NCBI RefSeq assembly: GCF_035440685.1
Contig: NZ_DAORMW010000007.1
From: Accumulibacter appositus
GTDB taxonomy: Bacteria > Pseudomonadota > Gammaproteobacteria > Burkholderiales > Rhodocyclaceae
Reading direction: 5' to 3' (one strand)
DNA: 64,000 nucleotides
Part shown: positions 52,613-61,867 of the stretch, in pieces
How the letters are laid out: every line of letters starts with the position of its first letter
How positions within the stretch are numbered: the stretch's first letter is position 1
Translations under genes and position numbers: made by a program
Notes under the pieces: model-generated
The model's database searches: none
What the model saw: only the letters and a program-made list of their open reading frames with translations
Told to the model about the DNA's origin: nothing

Positions 52613-53601
52613 CCCTCTACCCTGCGCCTTCCTGGCTGCCCGGCGGCCACGCCCAGACCATCTACCCGCTGCTCATCAAGTCACCTCCGCCGCCTTACCG
52701 CCGCCAGCGCTGGCAGACGCCCGACGACGACTTCATCGATCTTGACTGGAGCGATCCGCAGCCGCAGTGCTCGACGCCGGCGTCTACCAAGTCGGCGCCG
52801 AACGCCACACCGCTGCTGGTGCTGTTTCACGGTCTCGAAGGAAGTTCGGCCAGCCACTACGCGAGCTCGCTGATGCGCGCCACCGCGGCCATCGGCTGGA
52901 GCGGCGTGGTGGTGCATTTCCGGGGCTGCTCAGGCGAGATCAATCGCCTGCCACGCGCCTACCATTCCGGCGACAGCGAGGAGATCGACTGGATTCTGCG
53001 CCACCTGCAGCAGCTCTTCCCGCACCGGCAACGCTATGCAGTCGGCGTCTCCCTGGGTGGCAATGCGCTACTAAAATGGCTCGGCGAACGCGAAAAAGAC
53101 GCCGTCGACTGCCTGCACGGCGCGGCTGCGGTCAGCGCCCCGCTCGATCTCAGCGTCTCCGGCCAGCATCTGGCACGCGGCTTCAACCGCATCTATACCC
53201 GCCACTTCCTGCACTCCCTCAAACGCAAGGCAGCCGAAAAGCTGCGCCGCCACCCCGGCATCTTCGACGAGCGGCGGATGCGCGCAGCCAGCAATCTGCA
53301 CGACTTCGACGAGGAGGTGACGGCGCCGCTACATGGCTTCGCCAGCGCCGACGACTACTGGCGGCGCGCCTCGAGCAAGCCCTGGCTGGCGGACATCCGC
53401 CTGCCGACCCTGCTGCTCAACGCGCGCAACGATCCTTTCCTGCCTGCGCAGGCGCTGCCCACTGCCAGCCAGGTCTCGGCTAGCGTGCAGCGCGAATTCC
53501 CGGCACGGGGCGGCCACGTCGGCTTCGTCGCCGGCCAGCCGCCGGGGCAGCTTGACTGGCTGCCGCAGCGCCTTCTTCACTATTTCCAGCACGAGGTTTG
53601 A
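52609..53601 (+). CDS. YheT-family alpha/beta hydrolase
   Basis: A 330-residue hydrolase. The start is TTG 52609, overlapping the previous stop as TTGA; no ATG occurs until well inside the domain. Family motifs: WLPGGHAQTIYP, LVLFHGLEGSSASHY, VVVHFRGCSGEINRLPR, the nucleophile elbow YAVGVSLGGNALLKWL, the acidic residue in LLNARNDPFLP, and the histidine in RGGHVGFV. YheT proteins act on esters of unknown identity in the cytoplasm. Confidence 0.9.
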   Translation: MTLYPAPSWLPGGHAQTIYPLLIKSPPPPYRRQRWQTPDDDFIDLDWSDPQPQCSTPASTKSAPNATPLLVLFHGLEGSSASHYASSLMRATAAIGWSGVVVHFRGCSGEINRLPRAYHSGDSEEIDWILRHLQQLFPHRQRYAVGVSLGGNALLKWLGEREKDAVDCLHGAAAVSAPLDLSVSGQHLARGFNRIYTRHFLHSLKRKAAEKLRRHPGIFDERRMRAASNLHDFDEEVTAPLHGFASADDYWRRASSKPWLADIRLPTLLLNARNDPFLPAQALPTASQVSASVQREFPARGGHVGFVAGQPPGQLDWLPQRLLHYFQHEV

Positions 53602-53602
53602 A

Positions 53603-55012
53603 ATGAACGCCACGCTCCCCGCAAACGCCACCCCCCTCCCCGCCGAGATCTTCAAGGCTTACGACATTCGCGGCATCGTCGGCAAGACGCTGACCAGCGA
53701 CACCGTCCGCCGCATCGGCCACGGCCTGGGATCCCTGGCCGCCGAGCGCGGTCAGCGCGCCATTGCCGTCGGCCGCGACGGGCGTCTCTCCGGACCCGAG
53801 CTGGCGGCCGCGCTGGCCGAAGGCATCCGCCTGGCGGGAATCGACAGCATCGACATCGGCTGCGTGCCGACACCGGTCGCCTACTTCGCCGCACATGAGT
53901 TGGGCTGCGATAGTTGCGTGGCGGTCACCGGCAGCCACAATCCGCCCGACTACAACGGGCTGAAGATGGTTGTTGGCGGCGAGACCCTGGCCGGCGAAAC
54001 GATCCAGAGCATCCGGCGGCGCGTGGACGCCGGCGAGCTGCGCCATGGCGCGGGCCAGGCCAGCAGCGCCGATGTCCTGCCGGCGTATCTGGCGCGCATC
54101 GTCGCCGATGTCCGCCTGGCACGGCCGATGAAGATCGTCGTCGACTGCGGCAACGGCGTTGCCGGCGTGATCGCCGGGCAGCTTTTTCGTGCTCTCGGCT
54201 GTGAGCTGGTCGAGCTTTTCTGCGAGGTCGACGGCCACTTCCCCAACCACCATCCCGACCCCTCGAAGCCCGAGAATCTGCAGGACGTGATCCGCGCCCT
54301 GCGCGCCACCGACGCCGAACTCGGCCTTGCTTTCGACGGCGACGGCGACCGCCTCGGCGTGGTCACCAAGGACGGCCAGATCATCTACCCCGATCGTCAG
54401 CTGATGCTCTTTGCCGCCGACGTCCTCAGCCGCTGCCCGGGCCAGCAGATCATCTACGACGTCAAATGCACCCGCCAGCTGGCACCGTGGATTCGCGAGC
54501 ACGGTGGCGAACCACTGATGTGGAAGACCGGCCACGCACTGGTCAAGGCCAAGTTAAAGGAAACCGGCGCGCCACTGGCTGGCGAAATGAGTGGGCACGT
54601 ATTCTTCAAGGAACGCTGGTTCGGTTTCGACGACGGTCTCTACGCCGCTGCACGGCTGCTTGAAATCCTCTCGCGCGGCAGCGATACCGACGCCGCCAAC
54701 GCGCTGCTCACGCGCTTGCCGGACAGCAGTTCGACACCTGAACTGAACATCGGCATGCAGGAAGGCGAACCGCTGGCGCTGATCGAAGAACTACGCCGCG
54801 ACGCCCGCTTCACGGACGCACGCGAGATCATCGGCATCGACGGCCTGCGCGTCGAGTACGCCGACGGTTTCGGTCTGGCGCGGCCATCGAACACCACGCC
54901 GGTGGTCGTGCTGCGCTTTGAAGCCGACAATCAGGCGGCACTCGAACGCATCCAGGCGGATTTCCGCCGCGTCATCCATGCCGCGCGCCCGGGTCTGGCA
55001 CTGCCCTTCTGA
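53603..55012 (+). CDS. algC: Phosphomannomutase/phosphoglucomutase
   Basis: A 469-residue alpha-D-phosphohexomutase, close to P. aeruginosa AlgC (463). N-terminal FKAYDIRGIVGKTL; the phosphoserine loop VTGSHNPPDYNGLK; metal site FDGDGDRLGVV; substrate loop GEMSGHVFFKERW; C-terminal phosphate loop RPSNTTPVVVLRFEA. It interconverts mannose- and glucose-1- and 6-phosphates for LPS, exopolysaccharide and UDP-glucose routes, fitting with galU and waaF nearby. The ATG is 1 bp after the YheT stop. Confidence 0.93.
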   Translation: MNATLPANATPLPAEIFKAYDIRGIVGKTLTSDTVRRIGHGLGSLAAERGQRAIAVGRDGRLSGPELAAALAEGIRLAGIDSIDIGCVPTPVAYFAAHELGCDSCVAVTGSHNPPDYNGLKMVVGGETLAGETIQSIRRRVDAGELRHGAGQASSADVLPAYLARIVADVRLARPMKIVVDCGNGVAGVIAGQLFRALGCELVELFCEVDGHFPNHHPDPSKPENLQDVIRALRATDAELGLAFDGDGDRLGVVTKDGQIIYPDRQLMLFAADVLSRCPGQQIIYDVKCTRQLAPWIREHGGEPLMWKTGHALVKAKLKETGAPLAGEMSGHVFFKERWFGFDDGLYAAARLLEILSRGSDTDAANALLTRLPDSSSTPELNIGMQEGEPLALIEELRRDARFTDAREIIGIDGLRVEYADGFGLARPSNTTPVVVLRFEADNQAALERIQADFRRVIHAARPGLALPF

Positions 55013-55107
55013 GAACCCTGCTCAAGCGCTGCAACGAGCAGGAATGCTAAGATGGGCCACCGCGATCAGCGAGACACTGGAATGCCCAGCGCAGAAGACC
55101 ATGCCCG

Positions 55108-56382
55108 ATGAATGATCAATTCCTGCAAAACGCATTTCTCTTCCGGCAGCCGATCCTGAACCGCCGACAGGAGCTTGCCGGCTACCAGTTGTCGTTCCAC
55201 GGTGGCCAGGACGTCAATGACGATGACGATGACGCCGGCTACCGCGGCGCCGGTGCGCCACTCTGTGCGGCCTATTCCGAACTCGGCCTGTACAGCGCCC
55301 TGGGAAAGACCTGCGCCTACATTGGCGTGGACGGCGATTTCCTGCATCAGAAAGCGATCGAACTGCTGCCACCGCAAGGGGTCGTGCTCGAATTGCTGCT
55401 CGATGGTGTCCCCGAGCGAACGACACTGGTGCGCTGTCGCGCTTTGCTCCAGCGCGGCTACTCGCTGGCACTGAGCGACTACCAGGGAATCGACGAGCGC
55501 AGCCGGCCGCTGCTGCCACTGGTTTCGGTGATCAAGATCGACCTGCGCCATGCTGACCAGCTCTGCCTTGAAGAATTGGCAGGTCCGCTGCGCCAGCTGC
55601 CAATCAAGCTGCTGGCGCAGGGCGTTGCCAGCCACGAGCAAATGGAGCGCTGTCGAAATCTCGGCTTCGCCCTCTTCCAGGGCCGTTACTTTGCGCAGGC
55701 CGAAATCGTCAGCGGCCGCCGCCTCTCGGCGGCACACGCAACCTTGATTCGGCTGAGCAACCTAGTCGGTCGCGACGTCGACACGGCCGTGATCGAGGAT
55801 GCCTTCAAGCACGAGCCGGCGCTGACGCTCAACTTGCTGCGCATCGTCAACTCCGTCGGGCGCCTTGGCAACCGCTCCACGCAACCGGTCACCTCACTGC
55901 GGCACGCCATCACCCTGCTCGGCAGGCGGCAATTGCAGCGCTGGCTATCGCTGCTGCTGCTGGCACCCACCAACAACGGCAACGATTCGCTCGATCCCAC
56001 CCGTTCGCCGCTGCTGCAAGTAGCCGCCCTGCGCGGACGAATGATGGAGTTGCTGGTCGCCGTCGGCAAACCGGGAGAACTCAAGCTGGCCGACCTCGCA
56101 TTCATCACCGGCATCCTGTCGATGATGCCAGCAGCGCTCGGCCTGCCCATCGAGGAAATTCTCGATCAGATCGCCGTCGAGCGCGAAGTCAGCGACGCGC
56201 TGCGTCAGCACGAAGGTCTGCTGGGAACCATCCTGGCGCTGCTCGAGTGCTTCGACAATGACGATGCCGCCTGCTGCGACAAGCTGTTGTCCAGGCTACC
56301 CGGCCCCTACGACCGCCAGACCCTGAATACTGGCCTGAGCGCGGCGCTGAGCTGGTTAAACAGTAGCGGGGATGACGAATGA
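55108..56382 (+). CDS. EAL-like plus HDOD signalling protein (YuxH type)
   Basis: A 424-residue protein with an N-terminal degenerate EAL-like domain (about 1-205) and a C-terminal HDOD domain (about 215-400). The start FLFRQPILNRRQELAGYQLS is the family counterpart of xARQPIxDRxxxxxGYELL; the catalytic Glu of the EAL triplet is replaced (Q-L-S), and the aspartate-rich loop VNDDDDDAGYRG replaces active-site parts, so c-di-GMP hydrolysis is unlikely. HDOD features: FKHEPALTLNLLRIVNSV and LRHAITLLGRRQLQRWLSLL. It probably works as a regulatory scaffold. Confidence 0.88.
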   Translation: MNDQFLQNAFLFRQPILNRRQELAGYQLSFHGGQDVNDDDDDAGYRGAGAPLCAAYSELGLYSALGKTCAYIGVDGDFLHQKAIELLPPQGVVLELLLDGVPERTTLVRCRALLQRGYSLALSDYQGIDERSRPLLPLVSVIKIDLRHADQLCLEELAGPLRQLPIKLLAQGVASHEQMERCRNLGFALFQGRYFAQAEIVSGRRLSAAHATLIRLSNLVGRDVDTAVIEDAFKHEPALTLNLLRIVNSVGRLGNRSTQPVTSLRHAITLLGRRQLQRWLSLLLLAPTNNGNDSLDPTRSPLLQVAALRGRMMELLVAVGKPGELKLADLAFITGILSMMPAALGLPIEEILDQIAVEREVSDALRQHEGLLGTILALLECFDNDDAACCDKLLSRLPGPYDRQTLNTGLSAALSWLNSSGDDE

Positions 56383-56455
56383 CTGAGAGGCGGAACTGAG
56401 CGCGAGCGACGTCAGGCAAGGCTGTGTGCCAGAAACAGGCACCGGTCGGCAGGCA

Positions 56456-57241
56456 TCATAGCCGGCGTTTCTTGTCAAGCAGTCGCTTGACGATACCGCG
56501 CAGACGTTTCTTCGACTCGACGCTGAGATGATCTTCGCCTCGGTAGGCGAGGAAGAATCTCAGACGATCAGTCCTCGACCACCCGTCAGCACACCGATAC
56601 AGAGAGTACAGGTCACGGGTGCTGATAATCGACCTGATGGGCCGCCACTTTGCTTTTTCCAGATCAATCAGGCGAACATCGATGGCCCCGCCGACCGCTT
56701 CCCTGACGAATATGTGTTTCAGGTACAGGCAGTTATGTTGCAGGCGTGCATCATGCATGTGACGCAGCGTCTTTGCCACTTGGGCAATCAATTGCCCGCG
56801 GCGGCTCGTGCCTAGCTGGCCGATCGGCCTGTAGCACGGCGCGTCAAAGGGCTGGTAGCCTTCGAGCTCCCGGGTAACAACTATTGCCCGCAGCTTTCCA
56901 TCAACCATCTTCTGGCAGTAGTAGATCGGTTCCAAGGTGGGAACGCCAAGCTTGCGAAAGTTGAGAATATTTCTGAACTCTCGCTCGAAAGTGGCAGTGA
57001 GCCTGAAGAGGTTCCGCCATGAACGAAAGAAGTGGTTCTCCTGACGCTTGATGAAAACCCCGACTTTTCCACCCTCAGGGAGGGCGATACGGGTTCTGAT
57101 GACACCGCTCCAGCCACCTCGCCGATAGTTCGGCGGCTCGAACCAGTCATCCTTGTTCAGCTCCCACAAGGCTTCGAAACTATCCAGCTGGTTGTGCCTC
57201 AGGATGGGCAACCAGGCGTCGTTGATATATTCCTTGAACAC
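56456..57241 (-). CDS. WaaP/InaA-type lipopolysaccharide kinase-like protein
   Basis: A 261-residue kinase-fold protein from GTG 57241. KVGVFIKRQENHFFRS contains the ATP lysine, FEREFRNILNF the paired glutamate, and MHDARLQHNCLYLKHIFV the catalytic-loop equivalent. The metal-binding motif is IDLEKAKW, as in the InaA/WaaP family where DLE or DFE replaces DFG. It would phosphorylate LPS core sugars. waaF and the mutase lie close by on the other strand. Confidence 0.82.
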   Translation of the reverse strand: MFKEYINDAWLPILRHNQLDSFEALWELNKDDWFEPPNYRRGGWSGVIRTRIALPEGGKVGVFIKRQENHFFRSWRNLFRLTATFEREFRNILNFRKLGVPTLEPIYYCQKMVDGKLRAIVVTRELEGYQPFDAPCYRPIGQLGTSRRGQLIAQVAKTLRHMHDARLQHNCLYLKHIFVREAVGGAIDVRLIDLEKAKWRPIRSIISTRDLYSLYRCADGWSRTDRLRFFLAYRGEDHLSVESKKRLRGIVKRLLDKKRRL

Positions 57242-57544
57242 GGTCAGGGTGTCAGTCGGTTCAGATACCGATCGGCAGGGCGATCCTTGCGAACGGCGTC
57301 GATCATCTTCTGCCTAGGGTCACTGGCGAGCGCTTCAGGATGCGTTTGCGAGAACGCAAAGCAAGGCGCGGACCGGCTTTCATGATCTGTTCTCGACAAG
57401 CCGTTGCCGGGCAAGGCTCTGCCGGCAAAGCCGCTATTGTAGGCCAAGAAGGCATGCTGCCGGAGCGACGGTCGCAGTTCCAGCCGCCAAGGCACAGGCT
57501 GTCGCGGCCTCGATTTCCAGGCTGAGCCGTGCTGGCGAACACCT
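57242..57544. other. 303-bp gap with no clear gene
   Basis: Open frames on the minus strand (57246-57495, 57303-57542) have no recognised domain. GGCTTTCATGATC at 57377-57389 matches the core of the dispersed repeat over 13 bases and may be a decayed fragment or chance. Confidence 0.35.
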
Positions 57545-58036
57545 TCAGACCCCAGCGTGCCGAGCCAACCAGTCGCTGACCGCGAAGCCGGTCCCGAAAT
57601 TCCAGGGCTTGAGCTTTTCCGGGGCGATCAGCCGGAACTCGGCGAGTTCCTCATTGAGCACGATGTCACCATGGCCGACGACATGGTAGGCAATGATCAC
57701 TTCGTGCTGGCGGGCGAAGGGATAGACGCCGATCAGCGTCGTTGCCGACGCGTCGAGCCCGAGTTCTTCCTTGACCTCGCGCGCAACACCGGCTGCCGGG
57801 TCTTCGCCGCGCTCGAGAAAACCGGTAATCAAGCCGAACGCCCCTGCCGCCCAGGTCCGGTTACGCGCCAGCACGATGTGGCCCTGATACTCGACCAGGG
57901 CCGCCAGCACCGGCGCCGGGTTGTCCCAATGCACGAAGCCGCAGCCGGCACTGCAGGCGAGCCGCAGTAGACCTCCCTGCTCGCCGGAATCAAGGCGCGC
58001 GGTACAGCAGGGGCAGAACTGCCAGGCGTCGGTCAC
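57545..58036 (-). CDS. Nudix hydrolase with N-terminal zinc ribbon
   Basis: A 163-residue protein. The zinc ribbon (FCPCC and CSAGCGF, about 8-35) precedes a Nudix domain with the box GFLERGEDPAAGVAREVKEE. The layout is that of NudC-like NAD(H) pyrophosphatases, but it is shorter and lacks the N-terminal domain. The GTG start at 58036 overlaps the ltaE stop as GTGA; the open frame upstream is antisense-like read-through. Confidence 0.88.
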   Translation of the reverse strand: MTDAWQFCPCCTARLDSGEQGGLLRLACSAGCGFVHWDNPAPVLAALVEYQGHIVLARNRTWAAGAFGLITGFLERGEDPAAGVAREVKEELGLDASATTLIGVYPFARQHEVIIAYHVVGHGDIVLNEELAEFRLIAPEKLKPWNFGTGFAVSDWLARHAGV

Positions 58037-59088
58037 GAGCCTGCAGACAATGCCCACAACTCGCGGACCTCGTCCAGAAAGCGGTCCACGGTCTCTGGCG
58101 CCGTATCCCAACCGCACATCAGGCGTGCGCCACCAGCGCCGATGAAGGTGTAGAAGAGCCAGCCGCGGGCGCGCAGGCCTCGCTCCACGTCGCTCGGCAG
58201 GTGCACGAAAACGCCGTTCGCGTCGACCGGAAAAAGCGTCTGCAGACCGGCGATCTCCGCCAGGCCGCTCGCCAGCCGCCGGGCCATGGCGTTGGCGTGC
58301 GCGGCGTGGCGCAACCAGTTGTCGTTTTCGAGAATACCGAGCCACGGCGCAGACAGGAAGCGCATCTTCGACGCCAGCTGGCCGGCCTGTTTGCAGCGGT
58401 AGGCGAAGTCCTCGGCCAGATGACGATCGAAGAAAACGACTGCTTCGCCAACCGGCAGTCCCATCTTCGTGCCGCCGAAGCAGAGCACGTCGACACCGGC
58501 GCGCCAGGTCAAATCGGCCGGCGCGACGCCAAGGCCGGCGACGGCGTTGGCAAAGCGGGCGCCATCCATATGCACGCGCAGACCCAGCTCACGTGCCATC
58601 GCGCTGATCGCGCACAGTTCCTCCGGACGGTACACGGTGCCGACTTCGCTGGCCTGGGTCAGGGTCACCACTTTCGGCTTCGGATAGTGGATATCGCTAC
58701 GCTTGGTCACCGCTTCTTCGATTACCGCCGGCGTCAGCTTGCCCTGTTCGCCAGCCAGGGCGAGCAGCTTGGCGCCGTTCGAGAAGAACTCGGGAGCACC
58801 GCATTCGTCAGTCTCGACGTGCGCCAACTGGTGGCAGATGACACTGTGGTAGGATTGGCAGAGCGCCGCGAGCGCCAGGGAGTTGGCTGCTGTCCCGTTG
58901 AAAACGAAGTACACGTCGCACTCGGTCTCGAAGACCTCGCGCAAGCGGTCGGCGGCGCGCAGCGTCCACTGGTCGTCGCCGTAGGAGCGGACGTGGCCGT
59001 CGTTGGCCGCCAGCAAGGCAGCCAGGGCCTCCGGGCAAATGCCGGCGTAGTTGTCGCTGGCAAAGTGCTGCATCGTCGTCATCATCAC
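58033..59088 (-). CDS. ltaE: Low-specificity L-threonine aldolase
   Basis: A 351-residue fold-type I PLP enzyme that splits threonine and allo-threonine to glycine and acetaldehyde. Features: FASDNYAGICPEALAAL, VFNGTAANSLALAAL, HVETDECGAPEFFSNG, VHMDGARFANAV with the cofactor aspartate, and the Schiff-base lysine in CFGGTKMGLPVGEA. Several Met codons stand at the start (59088, 59085, 59082 and 59073); the exact one is unsure. The stop overlaps the Nudix gene by 4 bp. Confidence 0.92.
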   Translation of the reverse strand: MMMTTMQHFASDNYAGICPEALAALLAANDGHVRSYGDDQWTLRAADRLREVFETECDVYFVFNGTAANSLALAALCQSYHSVICHQLAHVETDECGAPEFFSNGAKLLALAGEQGKLTPAVIEEAVTKRSDIHYPKPKVVTLTQASEVGTVYRPEELCAISAMARELGLRVHMDGARFANAVAGLGVAPADLTWRAGVDVLCFGGTKMGLPVGEAVVFFDRHLAEDFAYRCKQAGQLASKMRFLSAPWLGILENDNWLRHAAHANAMARRLASGLAEIAGLQTLFPVDANGVFVHLPSDVERGLRARGWLFYTFIGAGGARLMCGWDTAPETVDRFLDEVRELWALSAGS

Positions 59089-59133
59089 CGCTCCGGTTTC
59101 ACTGCCAGTCGCTGAACGCCCACCGCGGATGAA

Positions 59134-61764
59134 TCACAGGCTCTGTTCCACCCATTCAGCCACCGAAGCCAGCGCGGCCGGTAATTTTTCGGGTTCGTTG
59201 CCGCCGGCTTGTGCCATGTCCGGGCGACCACCACCCTTGCCGCCGACCTGGCGAGCGACCATATTCACCAGCTCTCCCGCCTTGAGCTTGGCGGTCAGAT
59301 CGGCGGTGACCCCGGCGATCAGCGTCACCTTGCCGTCGCTGGTCGAGGCGACGACAACGACCGCGCTTTTGAGCTTGTCGCGCAGCTTGTCGACCGCGGA
59401 GCGCAGGGTGTTGACGTCGGCCCCTTCCATGAGCGTCGCCAGCACCTTGACCCCCTTGACGTCGACCGCCTGCGCGAGCAGCTCGTCGCCTTGCGCGGAC
59501 GCCAACCTGGCCTTCAGGCGCGCCAGTTCCTTTTCCAGCGAACGAACATTGTCGAGCACCTGCGCCAGCTTGGCCGGCACCTCGGCGATGGGCGCCTTGA
59601 AAGCCGCAGCCGCGTCTGCAAGCATCGCCTGCTGATGTTGTATCAGCGCCAGCGCAAGGTCACCGGTGACCGCCTCGACACGCCTGACGCCGGCCGCGAC
59701 ACCGGTCTCGGAGGTAATCTTGAACAGCCCGATATCGCCGGTGCGGCGAACATGCACGCCGCCACAGAACTCAATCGAAGAGCCGATCGTCTGCACACGT
59801 ACCTGATCGCCGTATTTCTCGCCGAAAAGCATCATCGCGCCCGATTTGCGAGCCTCGTCGATGGCCATGATGCGCGCCTCGGCGGCGGCATTGGCGAGAA
59901 TCTCGTCATTGACGATGCGCTCGACGCGGCGAATCTCGTCAGCACTCATCGGCGCATTGTGGGCGAAGTCGAAACGGGTCTTCTCCGGGTCGACCAGGGA
60001 ACCCTTCTGCTGCACATGCCCGCCGAGCACCTCACGCAGCGCCTTGTGCATCAGGTGTGTCGCCGAGTGATTGCGCACCGTGCGTGCGCGGGCGATGACG
60101 TCGACACGGGCAAGTACCTTGTCGCCGACGGCGATCGCGCCGGTCCGGACAAGGCCCTGATGACCGAAGACAGCCGCCTGGATTTTCTGCGTATCCTCGA
60201 CGGCGAAAATGCCCTGCGCGCCCTGCAGCACGCCGCGGTCGCCGACCTGGCCGCCCGACTCGGCGTAGAACGGCGTCTGGTCGAGAACGACGACGCCGAG
60301 TTCGCCTTCCCTGAGTTCATCGACCGGGCTGCCATCCCTGTACAGCGCCAGCACCTGGCCGTTGAAGTCGAGCGCGTCATAGCCGTGAAAGGCCGTTTCG
60401 GGGCCGCTGTAGTCGAGTGCGGCGGCCATCCTGAACTTGCCCGCGGCGCGCGCCTGCTCCTTCTGCTGGGCCATCGCCGCGTCGAAGGCGGCGACGTCGA
60501 CACTGACGCCGCGCTCACGGCAGACGTCGGCGGTCAGATCGAGGGGAAAGCCGAAGGTGTCGTGCAGCTTGAAAGCCGTGGCGCCGCTGAAAACGCCATC
60601 GCCAGCCAGGGCCGCGAGTTCGCTCTCCAGGAGACTCATGCCGTGTTCGATGGTCTCGAAGAAGCGCACCTCCTCCTGGCGCAGGACCTCGCTGACACGC
60701 TCCTGGCTACCCACCAGTTCGGGATAGGCGGCGCCCATCTCGGCGACCAGGTCGGGCACCATGCGGTGGAAGAAGGCGGCACGCGCACCCAGCTTGTAGC
60801 CATGGCGAATGGCGCGCCGGATGATGCGGCGCAGGACGTAGCCGCGCCCCTCGTTGCCCGGAATGACGCCGTCGGCGAGGAGGAAGGAGCAGGCGCGGAT
60901 GTGGTCGGCGAGGACCCGCAGCGACGGGCTGTCCATGTCCGCCGACGAGGTTTCGCGGGCTGCCGCCGCGATCAGGCGGACGAAGAGGTCGATCTCGTAG
61001 TTGCTGTGCACGTGTTGCAGGACCGCAGCCGTCCGCTCGAGCCCCATGCCGGTGTCGACCGATGGTTTCGGCAGCGGGTGCATGACGCCGGCCTCGTCAC
61101 GGTTGAACTGCATGAAGACGTTGTTCCAGATCTCGATGTAGCGGTCGCCCTCTTCGTCGGGCGAGCCGGGCGGACCGCCGGCGATGCCTTCGCCGTGATC
61201 GTAGAAGATCTCGGTACACGGTCCGCAGGGACCGGTGTCGCCCATCATCCAGAAGTTGTCGGAGGCGTAGCGCGCGCCCTTGTTGTCGCCAATGCGAATC
61301 ACCCGCGCCGCCGGCACGCCGATTTCCCGGGTCCAGATGTCGTAGGCTTCGTCGTCTTCGGCATAGACCGTCACCCAAAGACGATCAGGAGGCAGTTGAT
61401 AGACGTCGACCAGCAATTCCCACGCGTAGCGAATCGCATCGAGCTTGAAGTAGTCGCCGAACGAGAAGTTGCCGAGCATCTCGAAAAAGGTATGGTGGCG
61501 CGCGGTATAGCCGACGTTTTCAAGGTCGTTGTGCTTGCCACCGGCGCGCACGCATTTCTGCGAAGTCGCCGCGCGCACGTACGGCCGCTTGTCGAAACCG
61601 AGGAAAACGTCCTTGAACTGGTTCATGCCGGCGTTGGTGAACAGCAGCGTCGGATCGGCATGCGGCACCAGCGAACTCGATTCGACGATCTGGTGGCCTT
61701 TGGACTCAAAGAAGCTGAGGAACTTCTCGCGGATTTCGGCGCTGCTCATGATGGTGCTTTTCAT
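59134..61764 (-). CDS. alaS: Alanyl-tRNA synthetase
   Basis: An 876-residue class II synthetase, the same length as E. coli AlaS. Aminoacylation core: SSLVPHADPTLLFTNAGMNQ, GYTARHHTFFEMLGNFSFGD. Editing domain zinc motifs: RNHSATHLMHKALREVLG and CGGVHVRRTGDIG. The C-terminal glycine-rich part VGGKGGGRPDMAQAGG is complete. ATG 61764 is used; ATG 61749 (SSAEIREKF next) is also possible. Confidence 0.97.
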   Translation of the reverse strand: MKSTIMSSAEIREKFLSFFESKGHQIVESSSLVPHADPTLLFTNAGMNQFKDVFLGFDKRPYVRAATSQKCVRAGGKHNDLENVGYTARHHTFFEMLGNFSFGDYFKLDAIRYAWELLVDVYQLPPDRLWVTVYAEDDEAYDIWTREIGVPAARVIRIGDNKGARYASDNFWMMGDTGPCGPCTEIFYDHGEGIAGGPPGSPDEEGDRYIEIWNNVFMQFNRDEAGVMHPLPKPSVDTGMGLERTAAVLQHVHSNYEIDLFVRLIAAAARETSSADMDSPSLRVLADHIRACSFLLADGVIPGNEGRGYVLRRIIRRAIRHGYKLGARAAFFHRMVPDLVAEMGAAYPELVGSQERVSEVLRQEEVRFFETIEHGMSLLESELAALAGDGVFSGATAFKLHDTFGFPLDLTADVCRERGVSVDVAAFDAAMAQQKEQARAAGKFRMAAALDYSGPETAFHGYDALDFNGQVLALYRDGSPVDELREGELGVVVLDQTPFYAESGGQVGDRGVLQGAQGIFAVEDTQKIQAAVFGHQGLVRTGAIAVGDKVLARVDVIARARTVRNHSATHLMHKALREVLGGHVQQKGSLVDPEKTRFDFAHNAPMSADEIRRVERIVNDEILANAAAEARIMAIDEARKSGAMMLFGEKYGDQVRVQTIGSSIEFCGGVHVRRTGDIGLFKITSETGVAAGVRRVEAVTGDLALALIQHQQAMLADAAAAFKAPIAEVPAKLAQVLDNVRSLEKELARLKARLASAQGDELLAQAVDVKGVKVLATLMEGADVNTLRSAVDKLRDKLKSAVVVVASTSDGKVTLIAGVTADLTAKLKAGELVNMVARQVGGKGGGRPDMAQAGGNEPEKLPAALASVAEWVEQSL

Positions 61765-61867
61765 CGTCGTCCATACCCGCACGGGGTCGTTCAAAAAGCT
61801 GCGATTCTAACGTGAAAGGCGCAGCCACGACCGGTCAATGCCTGCCAATCGGCCGGAACAGCCTAGC

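Noticed and set aside
56416..56431. GCAA-N6-GTGCCA on the minus-strand side after the HDOD gene
   Set aside because: Spacing is one base too long for a -24/-12 promoter and there is no gene start at a suitable distance.
57246..57495. 83-codon frame before the LPS-kinase-like gene
   Set aside because: Ends 2 bp before the kinase start, but shows no domain, no good start and antisense-like composition.
59209..61815. 868-codon open frame on the plus strand opposite alaS
   Set aside because: It is the complement of a complete, well-conserved alaS; composition is that of an antisense frame in GC-rich DNA and no domain is visible.
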